Below, piece by piece: positions 6,679 through 14,763 of a stretch of 44,332 nucleotides of DNA. Every line of letters begins with the position of its first letter. Positions within the stretch are counted from its first letter, which is position 1. This stretch comes from Dehalococcoidia bacterium (GTDB lineage Bacteria > Chloroflexota > Dehalococcoidia > SM23-28-2 > RBG-16-64-32). Under the pieces are notes generated by a model. It was not told the origin of the DNA and ran no database searches. It saw only the letters and a list, made by a program, of their open reading frames with translations. The translations under genes were made by a program, and so were the position numbers. The stretch spans positions 1 through 44,332 of the forward strand of contig JAUYGU010000030.1 of the NCBI GenBank assembly GCA_030690405.1, written 5' to 3'.

Positions 6679-6805
6679 GGGCAACCCCCCATGGTTGCCC
6701 TGAAGCGGCCCGCCGCCCGCCCAGCCGTAGGGGCAACCCCCCATGGTTGCCCTGAAGTGGCCCGCCGCCCGCCCCAGCCGTAGGGGCAACCCCCCGTGGT
6801 TGCCC
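6679..6805. repeat. Three tandem hairpin repeats, 52-53 bp period
   Basis: Three copies of GTAGGGGCAACCCCCC(A/G)TGG..., each holding a perfect 8-bp stem GGGCAACC/GGTTGCCC, lie at 6679-6700, 6731-6752 and 6784-6805. Spacers are GC-rich and similar (CCCGCCGCCCGC). They lie between the convergent ends of the nitroreductase and phosphotransferase genes. They could act as bidirectional transcript ends or be an intergenic repeat family. Confidence 0.85.
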
Positions 6806-6820
6806 TGGAGCGGCGGGTCT

Positions 6821-7648
6821 TCAGGCCTGCCTGGGCCTCGCCGCTGACTCCAGGAACGCCAGCAACCGCGGCACCTCCTCTTCGATCCCCTCGGCCAGGC
6901 GCGCCGCCGCGATCGGTATCTCCCAACGCTTGACGGCCCGCATGTCCAGAGGCCGCACGCGACGGTACGAGCGCAGGTACAGCGCTACCAGCAGGCTCCG
7001 TCCGGCGAGTGCCAGCGCCCGCAGAACGACGGAGGTGCCCGGAGGCGGCTCACCCAGCCGCAGCATCATCCGCGTGCGCGCGACGTCCGCCGCGGGATCG
7101 CCGCGCCTTGCGTTCGTCCAGTCGATTAGCACCGGCTCGTCGCCCGCCATCAGGATGTTCCCCGGGTGGAAGTCGCCGTGGCAGAGCCGGTCGCCGTCGG
7201 GGAGGCCGTCCAGCACCTCCAGCGCGAACTCCGCCAGGTGCTGCGGCAGCGGGCCGCTGCCCTCGATCCGCCGCTTCAGCGCCTCCTTCGCCGAGGGGAT
7301 AACGTGTGGCGCCTGCACCTCGTGGAGCTGCGCGTGCACCTCGCCGCAGATCCGGCCCACCCGGAACACCGTCCAGGGGCGGCGGCCGATCAGCGTCAGC
7401 AGGTCCGGCCCATCGATCCGTTCCATGATGAGCCCCGGCCGTCCCATGACCGTCGTCGCGCCCAGCACCGCCGGCACGCGCACCCCCCGTGACCTCGCGG
7501 CCTCCATCGCCGCCGCCTGTCCCTGGTTGCGCTGCTCGGCGCCGGGCTCCCGCAGCAGCCGCAGGATCGAGCCGTCCTCCCAGGCGAACATCTCCGCCTC
7601 TCGGCCCTCGGCGACTTTCTGCAGCTCCCGCGTCTCGTTCAACGGCAC
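6821..7648 (-). CDS. Aminoglycoside-phosphotransferase-like kinase
   Basis: APH/choline-kinase-fold proteins transfer phosphate from ATP to small hydroxylated substrates. The protein shows the catalytic loop LCHGDFHPGNILMAGDEPVL (HxDxxxxN) followed by the metal-binding IDW in LIDWTNARRGDPAADVA. The GTG at 7648 is chosen because a TATAAT box on this strand (7683-7688) lies inside the longer open frame, and GGAG overlaps just upstream of this GTG. The start gives 275 aa, usual for the family. The substrate is unknown; resistance should not be assumed. Two other kinases of this fold occur at 18084 and 20462. Confidence 0.85.
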   Translation of the reverse strand: MPLNETRELQKVAEGREAEMFAWEDGSILRLLREPGAEQRNQGQAAAMEAARSRGVRVPAVLGATTVMGRPGLIMERIDGPDLLTLIGRRPWTVFRVGRICGEVHAQLHEVQAPHVIPSAKEALKRRIEGSGPLPQHLAEFALEVLDGLPDGDRLCHGDFHPGNILMAGDEPVLIDWTNARRGDPAADVARTRMMLRLGEPPPGTSVVLRALALAGRSLLVALYLRSYRRVRPLDMRAVKRWEIPIAAARLAEGIEEEVPRLLAFLESAARPRQA

Positions 7649-7682
7649 CTCCGGCGCCCGCTCCCCGCGCGCGTGCCCCAGT

Positions 7683-7688
7683 ATTATA
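7683..7688 (-). promoter_or_regulatory. -10 box TATAAT for the phosphotransferase
   Basis: On the minus strand a perfect TATAAT lies 34 nt before the GTG at 7648. It decides against the longer open frame that starts at 7729. Confidence 0.6.
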
Positions 7689-7855
7689 GCGGCGAGCGGC
7701 CCTCCCGCTGTGACCGCCGTCACAGCCACTAATCATGCCGCCCCGGCCGCCAACGACACGTCCCTCGCCCTCCGCCGCGTTTCCCTGATGAGCCTCCGCA
7801 GGTCCTGCGGCTGCGGCTGGGTGGGACAGAACACTGCGAGGTCGGGTCGTGCGTG

Positions 7856-7962
7856 TCGAAGGGCCAATCCCTCTGTCATTCTGAGCGACTCCGAACAGCA
7901 CCCGCCCTCGCAATGATGGTCCTGAGCGAAGCCTGTCCTGAGCGCAGCCGAAGGGAATCTCG
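7856..7962. repeat. Composite dispersed repeat in the phosphotransferase-rarA gap
   Basis: The gap from 7690 to 8040 holds no convincing gene. It contains TGTCATTCTGAGCGA (7874-7888), CCTGAGCGAAGCCTGTCCTG and GCAGCCGAAGGGAATCTCGG, related to elements at 934, 3003 and 5927. The remainder of the gap is GC-rich and shows nothing recognisable. Confidence 0.6.
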
Positions 7963-7980
7963 GCGTCTCGCCTGTCCGAA

Positions 7981-8004
7981 CCTGACTGCCGGCCGGCAGT
8001 CAGG
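7981..8004. repeat. Perfect 24-bp palindrome
   Basis: CCTGACTGCCGG is followed directly by its exact complement CCGGCAGTCAGG, with no spacer. It lies 36 nt upstream of the rarA promoter box. A spacerless palindrome suits a dimeric DNA-binding protein or a repeat unit. Confidence 0.7.
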
Positions 8005-8039
8005 CGTGTCCGCAGGCCATCCGTATCTTGGCCCGCCTG

Positions 8040-8048
8040 TGCTAATCT
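8040..8048 (+). promoter_or_regulatory. Extended -10 TGCTAATCT for rarA (leaderless layout)
   Basis: The box ends 9 nt before the ATG at 8058, with no ribosome binding site between, so a leaderless transcript is inferred. It is nearly identical to the promoter at 5988. Confidence 0.55.
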
Positions 8049-8057
8049 GTGGCCGTA

Positions 8058-9440
8058 ATGCCCGCCCGCAAGCAATCCCGCGCCTCCGACATGTTCGCTC
8101 AGGCGGCGGAACGCAGGGCCGCCGGTCAGGCGCCCCTCGCCGCCCGCATGCGGCCCCAGACGCTCGATGAGTTCGTCGGCCAGGAGCAGATCGTCGGCGA
8201 GGGCCGCCTCCTGCGCAAGGCCATCGAGGCCGGCGAGCCCCCTTCGATGGTCCTCTGGGGGCCGCCCGGCTCCGGCAAGACCACCCTCGCCCGCATCATC
8301 GCCGGCCTCACCCGCTCCCACTTCGAGCCCGTCTCCGCCGTCTCCTCCGGCGTCGCCGACCTCCGCCGCGTCGTCGCCGAAGCCAAAGAGCGGCTGGGCA
8401 TGAGCGCCGAGAAGACGATCCTGTTCATCGACGAGATCCACCGCTTCAACAAGGCGCAGCAGGACGCCGTCCTCCCTTATGTCGAGGACGCCACCATCAC
8501 CCTCATCGGCGCGACGACGGAGAACCCCTCGTTCGAGGTGATCGGCCCGCTCCTCTCTCGCTCCCGCGTCTACAAGCTGGAGCCGCTCGCCCCGGAGCAG
8601 ATCGAGTCGCTCCTCCGCCGCGCCCTCGCCGACGACGAGCGCGGCCTCGGCTCCACCGCCATCGAAATCGCCGACGACACCCTCGCCGCCCTCGCCCACG
8701 CCGCCGGCGGCGACGCCCGCATCGCCCTCAACGCCCTCGAGCTCGCCGTCCAGTCCGCCGCGCACGTAGGGGCGCCGCTTGCCGCGCCCGCCCCCGCAAT
8801 CAAGATCACCCTCGCCGACATCGAAGAAGCCCTCCAGCACCGCGCCGCCCTCTACGACCGCGCCGGCGACTGGCACTACGACATCGTCTCCGCCTTCATC
8901 AAGTCGCTCCGCGGCTCCGACCCCGACGCCGCGCTCTACTGGCTGGCCCGCATGCTGGAGGGCGGCGAGGACCCCCTGTTCGTCGCCCGCCGGATCGTCA
9001 TCCTCGCCTCCGAGGACGTCGGCCTGGCCGACCCCCAGGCGCTCCAGGTGGCCGTGGCCGCCCAGCAGGCCGTCCACTTCATCGGCATGCCGGAGGGGTT
9101 CTACCCTCTGGCCGAGGCGACGATCTACCTGGCGACCGCGCCCAAGTCGAACTCCATCAAGTCCGCCTACGGCCGCGCCCTCGACGACGCGAAGGCGACG
9201 CTGAACGAGCCGGTGCCCCTGCACCTCCGCAACGCCGCCACCCCCCTCATGCGCGACCTCGGCTACGGCCGCGACTACAAGTACGACCACTCGTTTCCGG
9301 AGCATCACTCCGGCCAGCAGCACCTCCCCGACGCGCTGCACGGCCGCACGTATTACGTCCCCACCACCCAGGGCTACGAAGCGAAGATCGCGGAACACAT
9401 GGAGCGTTTACGGAACCGCGCCCGCGAGGAGGGATCGTGA
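8058..9440 (+). CDS. rarA: Replication-associated recombination protein A (AAA+ ATPase)
   Basis: RarA/MgsA (Mgs1/WRNIP1 family) is a tetrameric AAA+ ATPase that acts at stalled replication forks. The 460-aa product has [19 protein letters not shown], Walker [18 protein letters not shown], Walker [18 protein letters not shown], the sensor-1 [13 protein letters not shown], and the C-terminal family block with [14 protein letters not shown] and [18 protein letters not shown]. The ATG at 8058 is chosen over the GTG at 8049 because the -10 box ends at 8048. Its stop shares four bases (GTGA) with the next start, so the downstream two-gene cassette is transcriptionally joined to it. Confidence 0.95.
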   Translation: MPARKQSRASDMFAQAAERRAAGQAPLAARMRPQTLDEFVGQEQIVGEGRLLRKAIEAGEPPSMVLWGPPGSGKTTLARIIAGLTRSHFEPVSAVSSGVADLRRVVAEAKERLGMSAEKTILFIDEIHRFNKAQQDAVLPYVEDATITLIGATTENPSFEVIGPLLSRSRVYKLEPLAPEQIESLLRRALADDERGLGSTAIEIADDTLAALAHAAGGDARIALNALELAVQSAAHVGAPLAAPAPAIKITLADIEEALQHRAALYDRAGDWHYDIVSAFIKSLRGSDPDAALYWLARMLEGGEDPLFVARRIVILASEDVGLADPQALQVAVAAQQAVHFIGMPEGFYPLAEATIYLATAPKSNSIKSAYGRALDDAKATLNEPVPLHLRNAATPLMRDLGYGRDYKYDHSFPEHHSGQQHLPDALHGRTYYVPTTQGYEAKIAEHMERLRNRAREEGS

Positions 9441-9658
9441 CCACGCAGAAGAATACACCGACGGCCGAAACCCCTTGGGAAATTCTTCGTTCAGCGATGA
9501 AGGATTTGGCACAGGAGAACAGAGAAGCTTACGACATTCTACGGTCACTAGCCGAACAGGGCTCACTGGAGCAACGTCAAACCTCTGGTGCCTTAGATGC
9601 CATCGCCGACCGTTTGCTGGGCACTCTGAGAAACGGGGAGGGTGGAGATGCGGATTGA
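9437..9658 (+). CDS. Small helical protein coupled to the SMC-like ATPase
   Basis: The 73-aa product is predicted mostly helical from its pattern of charged and hydrophobic residues ([18 protein letters not shown], then [18 protein letters not shown]). No family is recognised. The GTG overlaps the rarA stop by 4 nt, and its end overlaps the ATPase start at 9648 by 11 nt, so the two cassette genes are translationally coupled. The composition is more AT-rich than rarA upstream. It could be a regulatory or adaptor subunit of the ATPase; this is inferred only from coupling. Confidence 0.65.
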   Translation: MTTQKNTPTAETPWEILRSAMKDLAQENREAYDILRSLAEQGSLEQRQTSGALDAIADRLLGTLRNGEGGDAD

Positions 9659-12005
9659 AACGATAACGCTCTCATGGTTTAGAGGAGCCGCTGAGCATGC
9701 AGTCCTAGATACCGGTTCGAAGAGTGTTGTGGTCTATGGCGCGAACGGTTCTGGGAAATCTACGTTCGCGGATGCCATCGAGTATTTGGTGAAGAATGGG
9801 AAAATCGAACACCTTGCACACGAATACAGCGGAAGCAGACAGGAGAAGGGAGTCCGCAATACGCATGTCCCGCCGAATGAAGCGGCAACAATAACGGTCC
9901 AGTTCGAGGGAGGGGATTCCGTTCAAGGAGAAATCGCGCCAGACGGGCGCCTCTCTCTGGCTAGTGATCCTGCAGAATTGGGAAGAGCGGTCCAGGGCTG
10001 GGAGATACAGCGGCTAATTCTCAGGCAAGACGAAGTAGCCAATTTCGTCCATGCCCCCAAGGGCGAGAAGTATTCTGTCTTGCTCCCGCTCTTAGGCTTG
10101 GATGCCTTAGAAAGGGCCGCGGAGAACCTCCGGCAGCTAGCGCAGCGGGTCCGCAGCCGAAGCCAACTGGCGGAAAAGGAGCAAAGACTACGAGACCTGT
10201 CCAACACAGCGATGCAGCACCTACCAGATCTGTCGGAGGGGAAGGTTGTCGAATGTCTGAAGCATATTGCGGGAAGGTATGTCAGGGAGCCCCCAAGGGA
10301 ACTCCCAGCATTGACGATGGCTCTAGCAGCGGGCATTGACAGTAGGATTAGGTCGGCGGAGCCGGACAACAAGCGTCACTTGCTTCTCGCCCAAATTCAG
10401 GGGGAGGCTCTGGCGAAGAAACTAGAGGCCGTGACTGAGGCGGAGGCCCAGACCCAAAGAGAGGTGGACGCTCTGCTCGACCGCCGCATTGCGGTTCTCG
10501 AGGGCACTCAGGCTTTCATCAGGGAACTTGGTGGCGACGAGGAGGAGGTCAACTGTCCAGCATGTGGGCGATCAATAAGAGCCGCTGAATTCGTGCAACA
10601 CGTCCGCGATGAACTCACCGCGTTGGAGCGCGCGCGTTCTGCACGCACCGCCGCAAGAAGGGCACGGCAGGCCCTTGAAGCCTCACTGGGACAGGTTCTA
10701 AGAAAGACCGAGGAACTAGAGGTGTCTCGATGGCTGGACTTACCGGCTCAGAACGACTGCAAAGAAGCAGTAACCAAACTCAAGCAGATTCATTTGGATC
10801 GCTGGGAAGAGGGCTGGTTAGCCGAAGAGTTGCACACGTTCAACTCCTGCATCCCGATTGTGACCGCTCATGTTCAAATCGCTATCGAGGCCGCTCCACC
10901 CTCTACTCAGGAACTGATTGGCCACCAACAGATAGTTGAGGCTGCCGCATCCATCCCAAAGATCAAAGACCTCAAGCTGGAGACCGCGAGCATCAATGAC
11001 ATCATTGACGCACTGGTCGCGAGTGAGACCCGACTCAGAGATGCGATCAAGACCCGGACAAGGCTCATCATTCACAGTATCACCGGTGAGGCTCAGCGGT
11101 TGTGGTCCAAGCTGCATCCTGACGAACGCATAGAGGATATCCATCTCCATATCCCCGGGGATGCCGACAGGGCGATCGATATAGGTCTGAAATTCTTTGG
11201 CGTTGACCAACCGTCCCCTCGGCTCACGCTGTCCGAGGGGCACCGCAATAGCCTGGGTTTGTGTATTTTCCTAGCTCTAGTGGGGCTCGATAAAGCAGAA
11301 GACCGGCCCATCGTTCTCGACGATATCGTCTCCAGTCTGGACCGTGGGCACAGGGGAATGCTGGTTGACGTCCTACTGGAGGACTTGGGTGACCGCCAGG
11401 TCCTGCTCTTCACCCATGATCGGGAGTGGTTCGCCGAACTACGGGCGCGCCTGCCGAGCGCTGGCTGGAGGTTCATGCCCCTTCGCCCTTGGGAGAGCCC
11501 AGATGTCGGCCTCCAGTGGTCCGCGTCGACGGATACCTTTGATGACGCGCGGGCCCTGATTGCTGTGAGGCCGGAGGCCGCCGGCAACTGCGCCCGCGCG
11601 ATCATGGACGCCGAACTCGCGGTAGCAGCCGAAAGACTCATCGTCCCAATGCCCTATCTTAGGGGTGACCGGAACGACCATCGCACCTCGGTTGATTTGC
11701 TGGAGCACATCATTTCGGAAGCGGGAGAGCGTCTTAGGAAAAAAGATGGTCGATCGTGGACAAAGTACCCTGACCCAATCAAGGACTGGAAGGAGGCACA
11801 CACGCTCCTCATCTCATGGGCCAATAGAGCTTCTCACACAGGAAGTTTGATCAACACCGAGGTTAACGGGCTCATCAAAGTATGCGAAACAGCGTTGAGC
11901 CATTTCCGGTGCAGTACATGTCATGACCCAATTTGGATTGCTGATCAGGCTACACGTGGGCGTTTGCAATGCGGGTGTGGCGAGATGCAGTGGAGGTATG
12001 CTTGA
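9648..12005 (+). CDS. Rad50/SMC-like ATPase with zinc hook and C-terminal zinc-ribbon domain
   Basis: The 785-aa product has an ABC-type split head: Walker A GANGSGKST at residues 31-39, a Q-loop-like QRLILRQDEVANF, a coiled-coil middle with a CPACG zinc hook at C303/C306, signature LSEGHRNSLGL from 528, Walker B PIVLDDIVSSLD from 554, and H-loop THD with H590. This order matches Rad50, RecF/RecN-like and RloC-type proteins. After the head lie about 190 further residues with WANRASHTG at 724-732 and a putative ribbon C755-x2-C758 ... C775-x-C777. That tail is not part of Rad50. ATG 9648 follows GGGAGGGTGG. Codon use is visibly less GC-rich than in the neighbours, which suggests transfer. A DNA- or tRNA-targeting defence role is possible but unproven. 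Confidence 0.85.
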   Translation: MRIETITLSWFRGAAEHAVLDTGSKSVVVYGANGSGKSTFADAIEYLVKNGKIEHLAHEYSGSRQEKGVRNTHVPPNEAATITVQFEGGDSVQGEIAPDGRLSLASDPAELGRAVQGWEIQRLILRQDEVANFVHAPKGEKYSVLLPLLGLDALERAAENLRQLAQRVRSRSQLAEKEQRLRDLSNTAMQHLPDLSEGKVVECLKHIAGRYVREPPRELPALTMALAAGIDSRIRSAEPDNKRHLLLAQIQGEALAKKLEAVTEAEAQTQREVDALLDRRIAVLEGTQAFIRELGGDEEEVNCPACGRSIRAAEFVQHVRDELTALERARSARTAARRARQALEASLGQVLRKTEELEVSRWLDLPAQNDCKEAVTKLKQIHLDRWEEGWLAEELHTFNSCIPIVTAHVQIAIEAAPPSTQELIGHQQIVEAAASIPKIKDLKLETASINDIIDALVASETRLRDAIKTRTRLIIHSITGEAQRLWSKLHPDERIEDIHLHIPGDADRAIDIGLKFFGVDQPSPRLTLSEGHRNSLGLCIFLALVGLDKAEDRPIVLDDIVSSLDRGHRGMLVDVLLEDLGDRQVLLFTHDREWFAELRARLPSAGWRFMPLRPWESPDVGLQWSASTDTFDDARALIAVRPEAAGNCARAIMDAELAVAAERLIVPMPYLRGDRNDHRTSVDLLEHIISEAGERLRKKDGRSWTKYPDPIKDWKEAHTLLISWANRASHTGSLINTEVNGLIKVCETALSHFRCSTCHDPIWIADQATRGRLQCGCGEMQWRYA

Positions 12006-12394
12006 TAGGATGCGGAAGTCGTTGATGATGCGGAGTGAAGAACGGAGAGCGGGCCGGGCCTTGACCCGCGCCAGCGTCTGCACCGGCACGATGTCCGGCG
12101 CCGCGCACTCGGCCGTGGTCGGCCCGCGGGGCGTCACCTGCGTGTCACCGCCGCCGCGCCCTTCCTGAGAAGGCACCCACCCTGTGACCGCCGAACGCCC
12201 CTTCCACCTTCCCCCTCCCCCTGCTATCCTCCTCCCGAACGCGATGCGAACATCCACAGGAGAGCCACCTGCGCGCCAAACAATCAGACGAAACGTCGCG
12301 CCCCGCCTATCCGCGCAGCCGCCCTGAGCCGCGACCCCTCGAATAAACAATCAAACGCCCGTATCCAGATGGCGAAAACAATCAAACCGCCACG
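12006..12394. other. Gap after the ATPase: return to host composition and repeats
   Basis: Composition returns to GC-rich within about 40 bases of the ATPase stop. From about 12040 to 12170 both strands are open, but no frame resembles a known protein. A -10-like TGCTATCCT occurs near 12220-12230. The last 120 bases hold the AAACAATCA repeats. The GC-rich part could be the end of a gene cut by insertion of the cassette, which I cannot confirm. Confidence 0.4.
12278..12388. repeat. Three direct repeats AAACAATCA(A/G)AC
   Basis: Copies begin at 12278 (AAACAATCAGACG), 12345 (AAACAATCAAACG) and 12376 (AAACAATCAAACC). The last ends 7 nt before the ATG at 12395. They are AT-rich islands in a GC-rich background. 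They may be operator sites for the following gene or a small repeat array. Confidence 0.6.
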
Positions 12395-12754
12395 ATGAGC
12401 CAGACCTTCGACGAGACCACCGTGGAGGCGATCGCCGCGCTCCTCGGCGTCGGCGCCCGCAAGGCCCCCTTCCAGGTGCCGAAGCTGCCCCCTGGCACCG
12501 AGGGCCAGCCCGCCACCGAAAAGGCGCCCGTCTACCAGATGACCGTCCCCAGCGCCGAGCACGGCCAGCCGCTTCTCCTCACCCTCTGGCCCTCGCTCTC
12601 CCGCGTCGACGTGCGCCTCGGCAAGTCGTACTGGGCGCTACGCGACATCACCTCCATCGAGCTCTACCCCGGAGTCGAGGTGCTGTTCCGCCGGGAGGAG
12701 CCCCCGGCCATGCTGTTCGTATCCGTGCAGGGTCGCGTCGCGCTCGTGGCGTAG
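12395..12754 (+). CDS. Hypothetical protein
   Basis: The 119-aa product has no recognised domain. The N-terminal half begins with an acidic helix (DETTVEAIAALLGVGARKA) and a proline-rich linker. The C-terminal half looks beta-rich: VYQMTVPSAEHGQPLLLTLW, then VDVRLGKSYWALRDITSIE and VLFRREEPPAMLFVSVQG, suggesting a small beta barrel or PH-like fold. No signal peptide or membrane segment is seen. The ATG follows a run of AAACAATCA repeats and lacks a clear ribosome binding site. It is convergent with the histidine kinase gene. Codon use fits the host, so the reading frame is probably real. Confidence 0.65.
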   Translation: MSQTFDETTVEAIAALLGVGARKAPFQVPKLPPGTEGQPATEKAPVYQMTVPSAEHGQPLLLTLWPSLSRVDVRLGKSYWALRDITSIELYPGVEVLFRREEPPAMLFVSVQGRVALVA

Positions 12755-12771
12755 GGCGGGCTCGCTGGCCG

Positions 12772-14046
12772 CTACGCCGGCAGCTCGACGGTCACCGTGG
12801 TGCCCACGCCGGCGGCGCTTTCGGCGTGGATGCTGCCTCCGTGCGCCTCCGCAATCCAGCGGGCGATCGCCAACCCCAGCCCCGTGCCGCCGGACTCCCG
12901 CGAGCGCGCCTTGTCCACGCGGTAGAACCGGTCGAAGATGTGCGGCAGCGCCTCGGGCGCTATGCCGTGGCCCGTATCCGAGACCCTGATCGTGAGCTTG
13001 CCGCCGGCTGCCCGCTTGAGCTCCAGCCGGACGCGGCCGCCGGCCTCCGTGTACTTGACGGCGTTGTCTGTCAGCACCACCATCAGCTCGCGCAGGCGAT
13101 CGCCGTCGCCGCGCAGCCGCAGCGGCCTCTCGATAGCTGTCTCCAGGGAGACGCCGCGTTCCTGGGCCAGCAGCCGCATCCCCCGGCTGACGTCATCCGC
13201 GATCTCGTCCAGCGCTACCTCGGACATGGCGAGTCCAGCCTGGCCGGAGTCCACCCGCGCCAGCGTCAGCATCTGGCCGACCAGCCGTCCAAGGCGGTCG
13301 GACTCGGCGATGATATCGTCCACCGCCTCGCGATTGGCGCTCACCGGCTCCGAGAGGTGGCGCTTCAGCAGCTCGCCGTTGGCGCGCACGACGGACAGCG
13401 GCGTCCGCAGCTCGTGGGAAGCGTCCGCGATGAAAGCGCGCTGAGAGTCGACGGCGGCGCGGATGGGCCGCAGCGCCAGCCCCGCCAGGAAGTAACCGCC
13501 GGCCAGCGCCAGCGCCAGGCCCCCCACCACTCCGCCGGTCAGTACCAGCAGGAGCCTCCGCAGCGCCTGGCGCTCCGGCTCCGTGCTGCGCCCGACTTCC
13601 ATCAGCAGCTGGGCGCCGCGCGGCCCCCGCAACCGCACGACGTATACCCGCAGCGAATCGTGCTCCGACGACTCGCTGTCCGTGAAAGCGTTCCCATCCG
13701 CCAGCGCGTTCTGCAGCGCGCCCGCGCCGGCGAGCCCCGCCGGGTCGACGTTGGCCGTGCCGGCGAGGAGCTCTCCGTTCGGGCTGACGAGGGCGTAGAA
13801 GTAGCCTCCGGATGTGAACGCCGGGCCGATAACAATGTCGGCGAGGGGGTCGTCGCCGCGCCGCCCCAGCAGGCGGGTGGCCAGGAGCGCCTGCTCCCTT
13901 CCCGCTCTCGACTCCAGGTCGTTGTTCACCTGGTCGAAGAGTACGGTCCGCGCCGTCAGGTACACAGCGCCGCCGATGACCACCAGGATCAGCCCGACGG
14001 CGATGGTGAACCAGAGCGTGAGGCGCCAGCGCGCCGCGCTGAACAC
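12772..14046 (-). CDS. Membrane sensor histidine kinase
   Basis: From the GTG at 14046, four bases after the regulator's stop codon and behind GGTGGGAG, the product is 424 aa. TM1 is at about residues 12-32 and TM2 at about 165-190, with an extracytoplasmic sensor region between. A very short linker leads to DASHELRTPLSVVRANGELL with the phosphorylated H211, so HAMP is short or absent. The HATPase part has TDNAVKYTE, RVSDTGHGI and GGTGLGLAIARWIAEAHGG. It pairs with the regulator at 14048 in one operon, divergent from an ABC exporter gene pair. Response to an antimicrobial or envelope stress is inferred from that layout; the ligand is unknown. Confidence 0.92.
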   Translation of the reverse strand: MFSAARWRLTLWFTIAVGLILVVIGGAVYLTARTVLFDQVNNDLESRAGREQALLATRLLGRRGDDPLADIVIGPAFTSGGYFYALVSPNGELLAGTANVDPAGLAGAGALQNALADGNAFTDSESSEHDSLRVYVVRLRGPRGAQLLMEVGRSTEPERQALRRLLLVLTGGVVGGLALALAGGYFLAGLALRPIRAAVDSQRAFIADASHELRTPLSVVRANGELLKRHLSEPVSANREAVDDIIAESDRLGRLVGQMLTLARVDSGQAGLAMSEVALDEIADDVSRGMRLLAQERGVSLETAIERPLRLRGDGDRLRELMVVLTDNAVKYTEAGGRVRLELKRAAGGKLTIRVSDTGHGIAPEALPHIFDRFYRVDKARSRESGGTGLGLAIARWIAEAHGGSIHAESAAGVGTTVTVELPA

Positions 14047-14047
14047 G

Positions 14048-14719
14048 TCAGTCTCCCACCGCGTAGCCCGCACCGCGGACCGTGCGGATCAGCTTCCGCT
14101 GGTGGGCGCGATCGATCTTGCGGCGGAGGTACGTCACGTAGACGTCCACCAGGTTGGAGTCCGGCGAGTAGTCGTAGCCCCAGACGTGGTCCAGGATCTG
14201 TGTGCGGGTCACGACGCGGCCCTGATTTCGCATGAGGAACTCCAGGAGGGCGAACTCCTTCGGGCTGAGGTCTATCGTGCGGCCGTCGCGGACCGCTCGG
14301 CGGCGGCGCAGGTCCAGCACCAGGTTCGCCGTCTCGAGCTGATCGGGGTCGCGTGCCTGGACTCGCCTCCTGCCCAGCGCCCGCAGGCGGGCGAGCAGCT
14401 CCTGGAACGCGAACGGCTTCGGGAGATAGTCGTCGGCGCCGGCGTCCAGTCCGCGCACGCGGTCCTCTATGGCGTCCAGGGCAGTCAGCAGCAGCACCGG
14501 CGTGTCCACCCGGCCGGCGCGGAGCCTGCGGCACACTTCGAAGCCGTCGATGCCCGGCAGCAGAATGTCGAGGACGATCACATCGTGAGAGCTGTCCATC
14601 GCCATCGCCAGCCCTTCTTCGCCGTCGGTCGCAACGTCGACCGTGTGACCCTCTTCCTCCAGCACCTTCCGCACCACCTGGGCCAGTCGGCGCTCGTCCT
14701 CTACTACCAGGATGTACAT
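14048..14719 (-). CDS. OmpR/PhoB-family response regulator
   Basis: The 223-aa product has a receiver domain with acidic pair E7/D8, phospho-acceptor D51 in VIVLDILLPG and K in DYLPKPF, then a winged-helix DNA-binding domain (LSPKEFALLEFLMRNQGR, then GYDYSPDSNLVDVYVTYL and VRGAGYAVGD). It precedes the histidine kinase by one base between stop and start. The gene is divergent from the ABC permease and ATPase, whose promoter region it probably controls; candidate binding sites lie at 14764-14778. Confidence 0.95.
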   Translation of the reverse strand: MYILVVEDERRLAQVVRKVLEEEGHTVDVATDGEEGLAMAMDSSHDVIVLDILLPGIDGFEVCRRLRAGRVDTPVLLLTALDAIEDRVRGLDAGADDYLPKPFAFQELLARLRALGRRRVQARDPDQLETANLVLDLRRRRAVRDGRTIDLSPKEFALLEFLMRNQGRVVTRTQILDHVWGYDYSPDSNLVDVYVTYLRRKIDRAHQRKLIRTVRGAGYAVGD

Positions 14720-14763
14720 TCGCGTTGTCTCCTGCTCCGCGCGCTAATGGTAGACGGGAAAGA

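Noticed and set aside
6679..6805. CRISPR array
   Set aside because: Only three units, and the spacers are alike rather than unique; no cas genes are present.
7730..8040. Small ORFs in the gap before rarA
   Set aside because: They run through dispersed repeats and a palindrome and show no conserved protein pattern.
7050..9398. 782-codon open frame on the minus strand over rarA and the phosphotransferase
   Set aside because: It is the antisense of the strongly conserved rarA and reads as low-complexity Gly/Ala/Arg/Asp. Long antisense frames are expected in GC-rich genes.
11760..11960. HEPN-type RNase motif in the ATPase C-terminus
   Set aside because: The Arg-His spacing in NRASH does not match the HEPN Rx4-6H pattern, so no nuclease call is made.
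11923..12168. 81-codon plus-strand frame after the ATPase
   Set aside because: No resemblance to a protein family, overlaps the conserved zinc-ribbon end of the ATPase, and no ribosome binding site.
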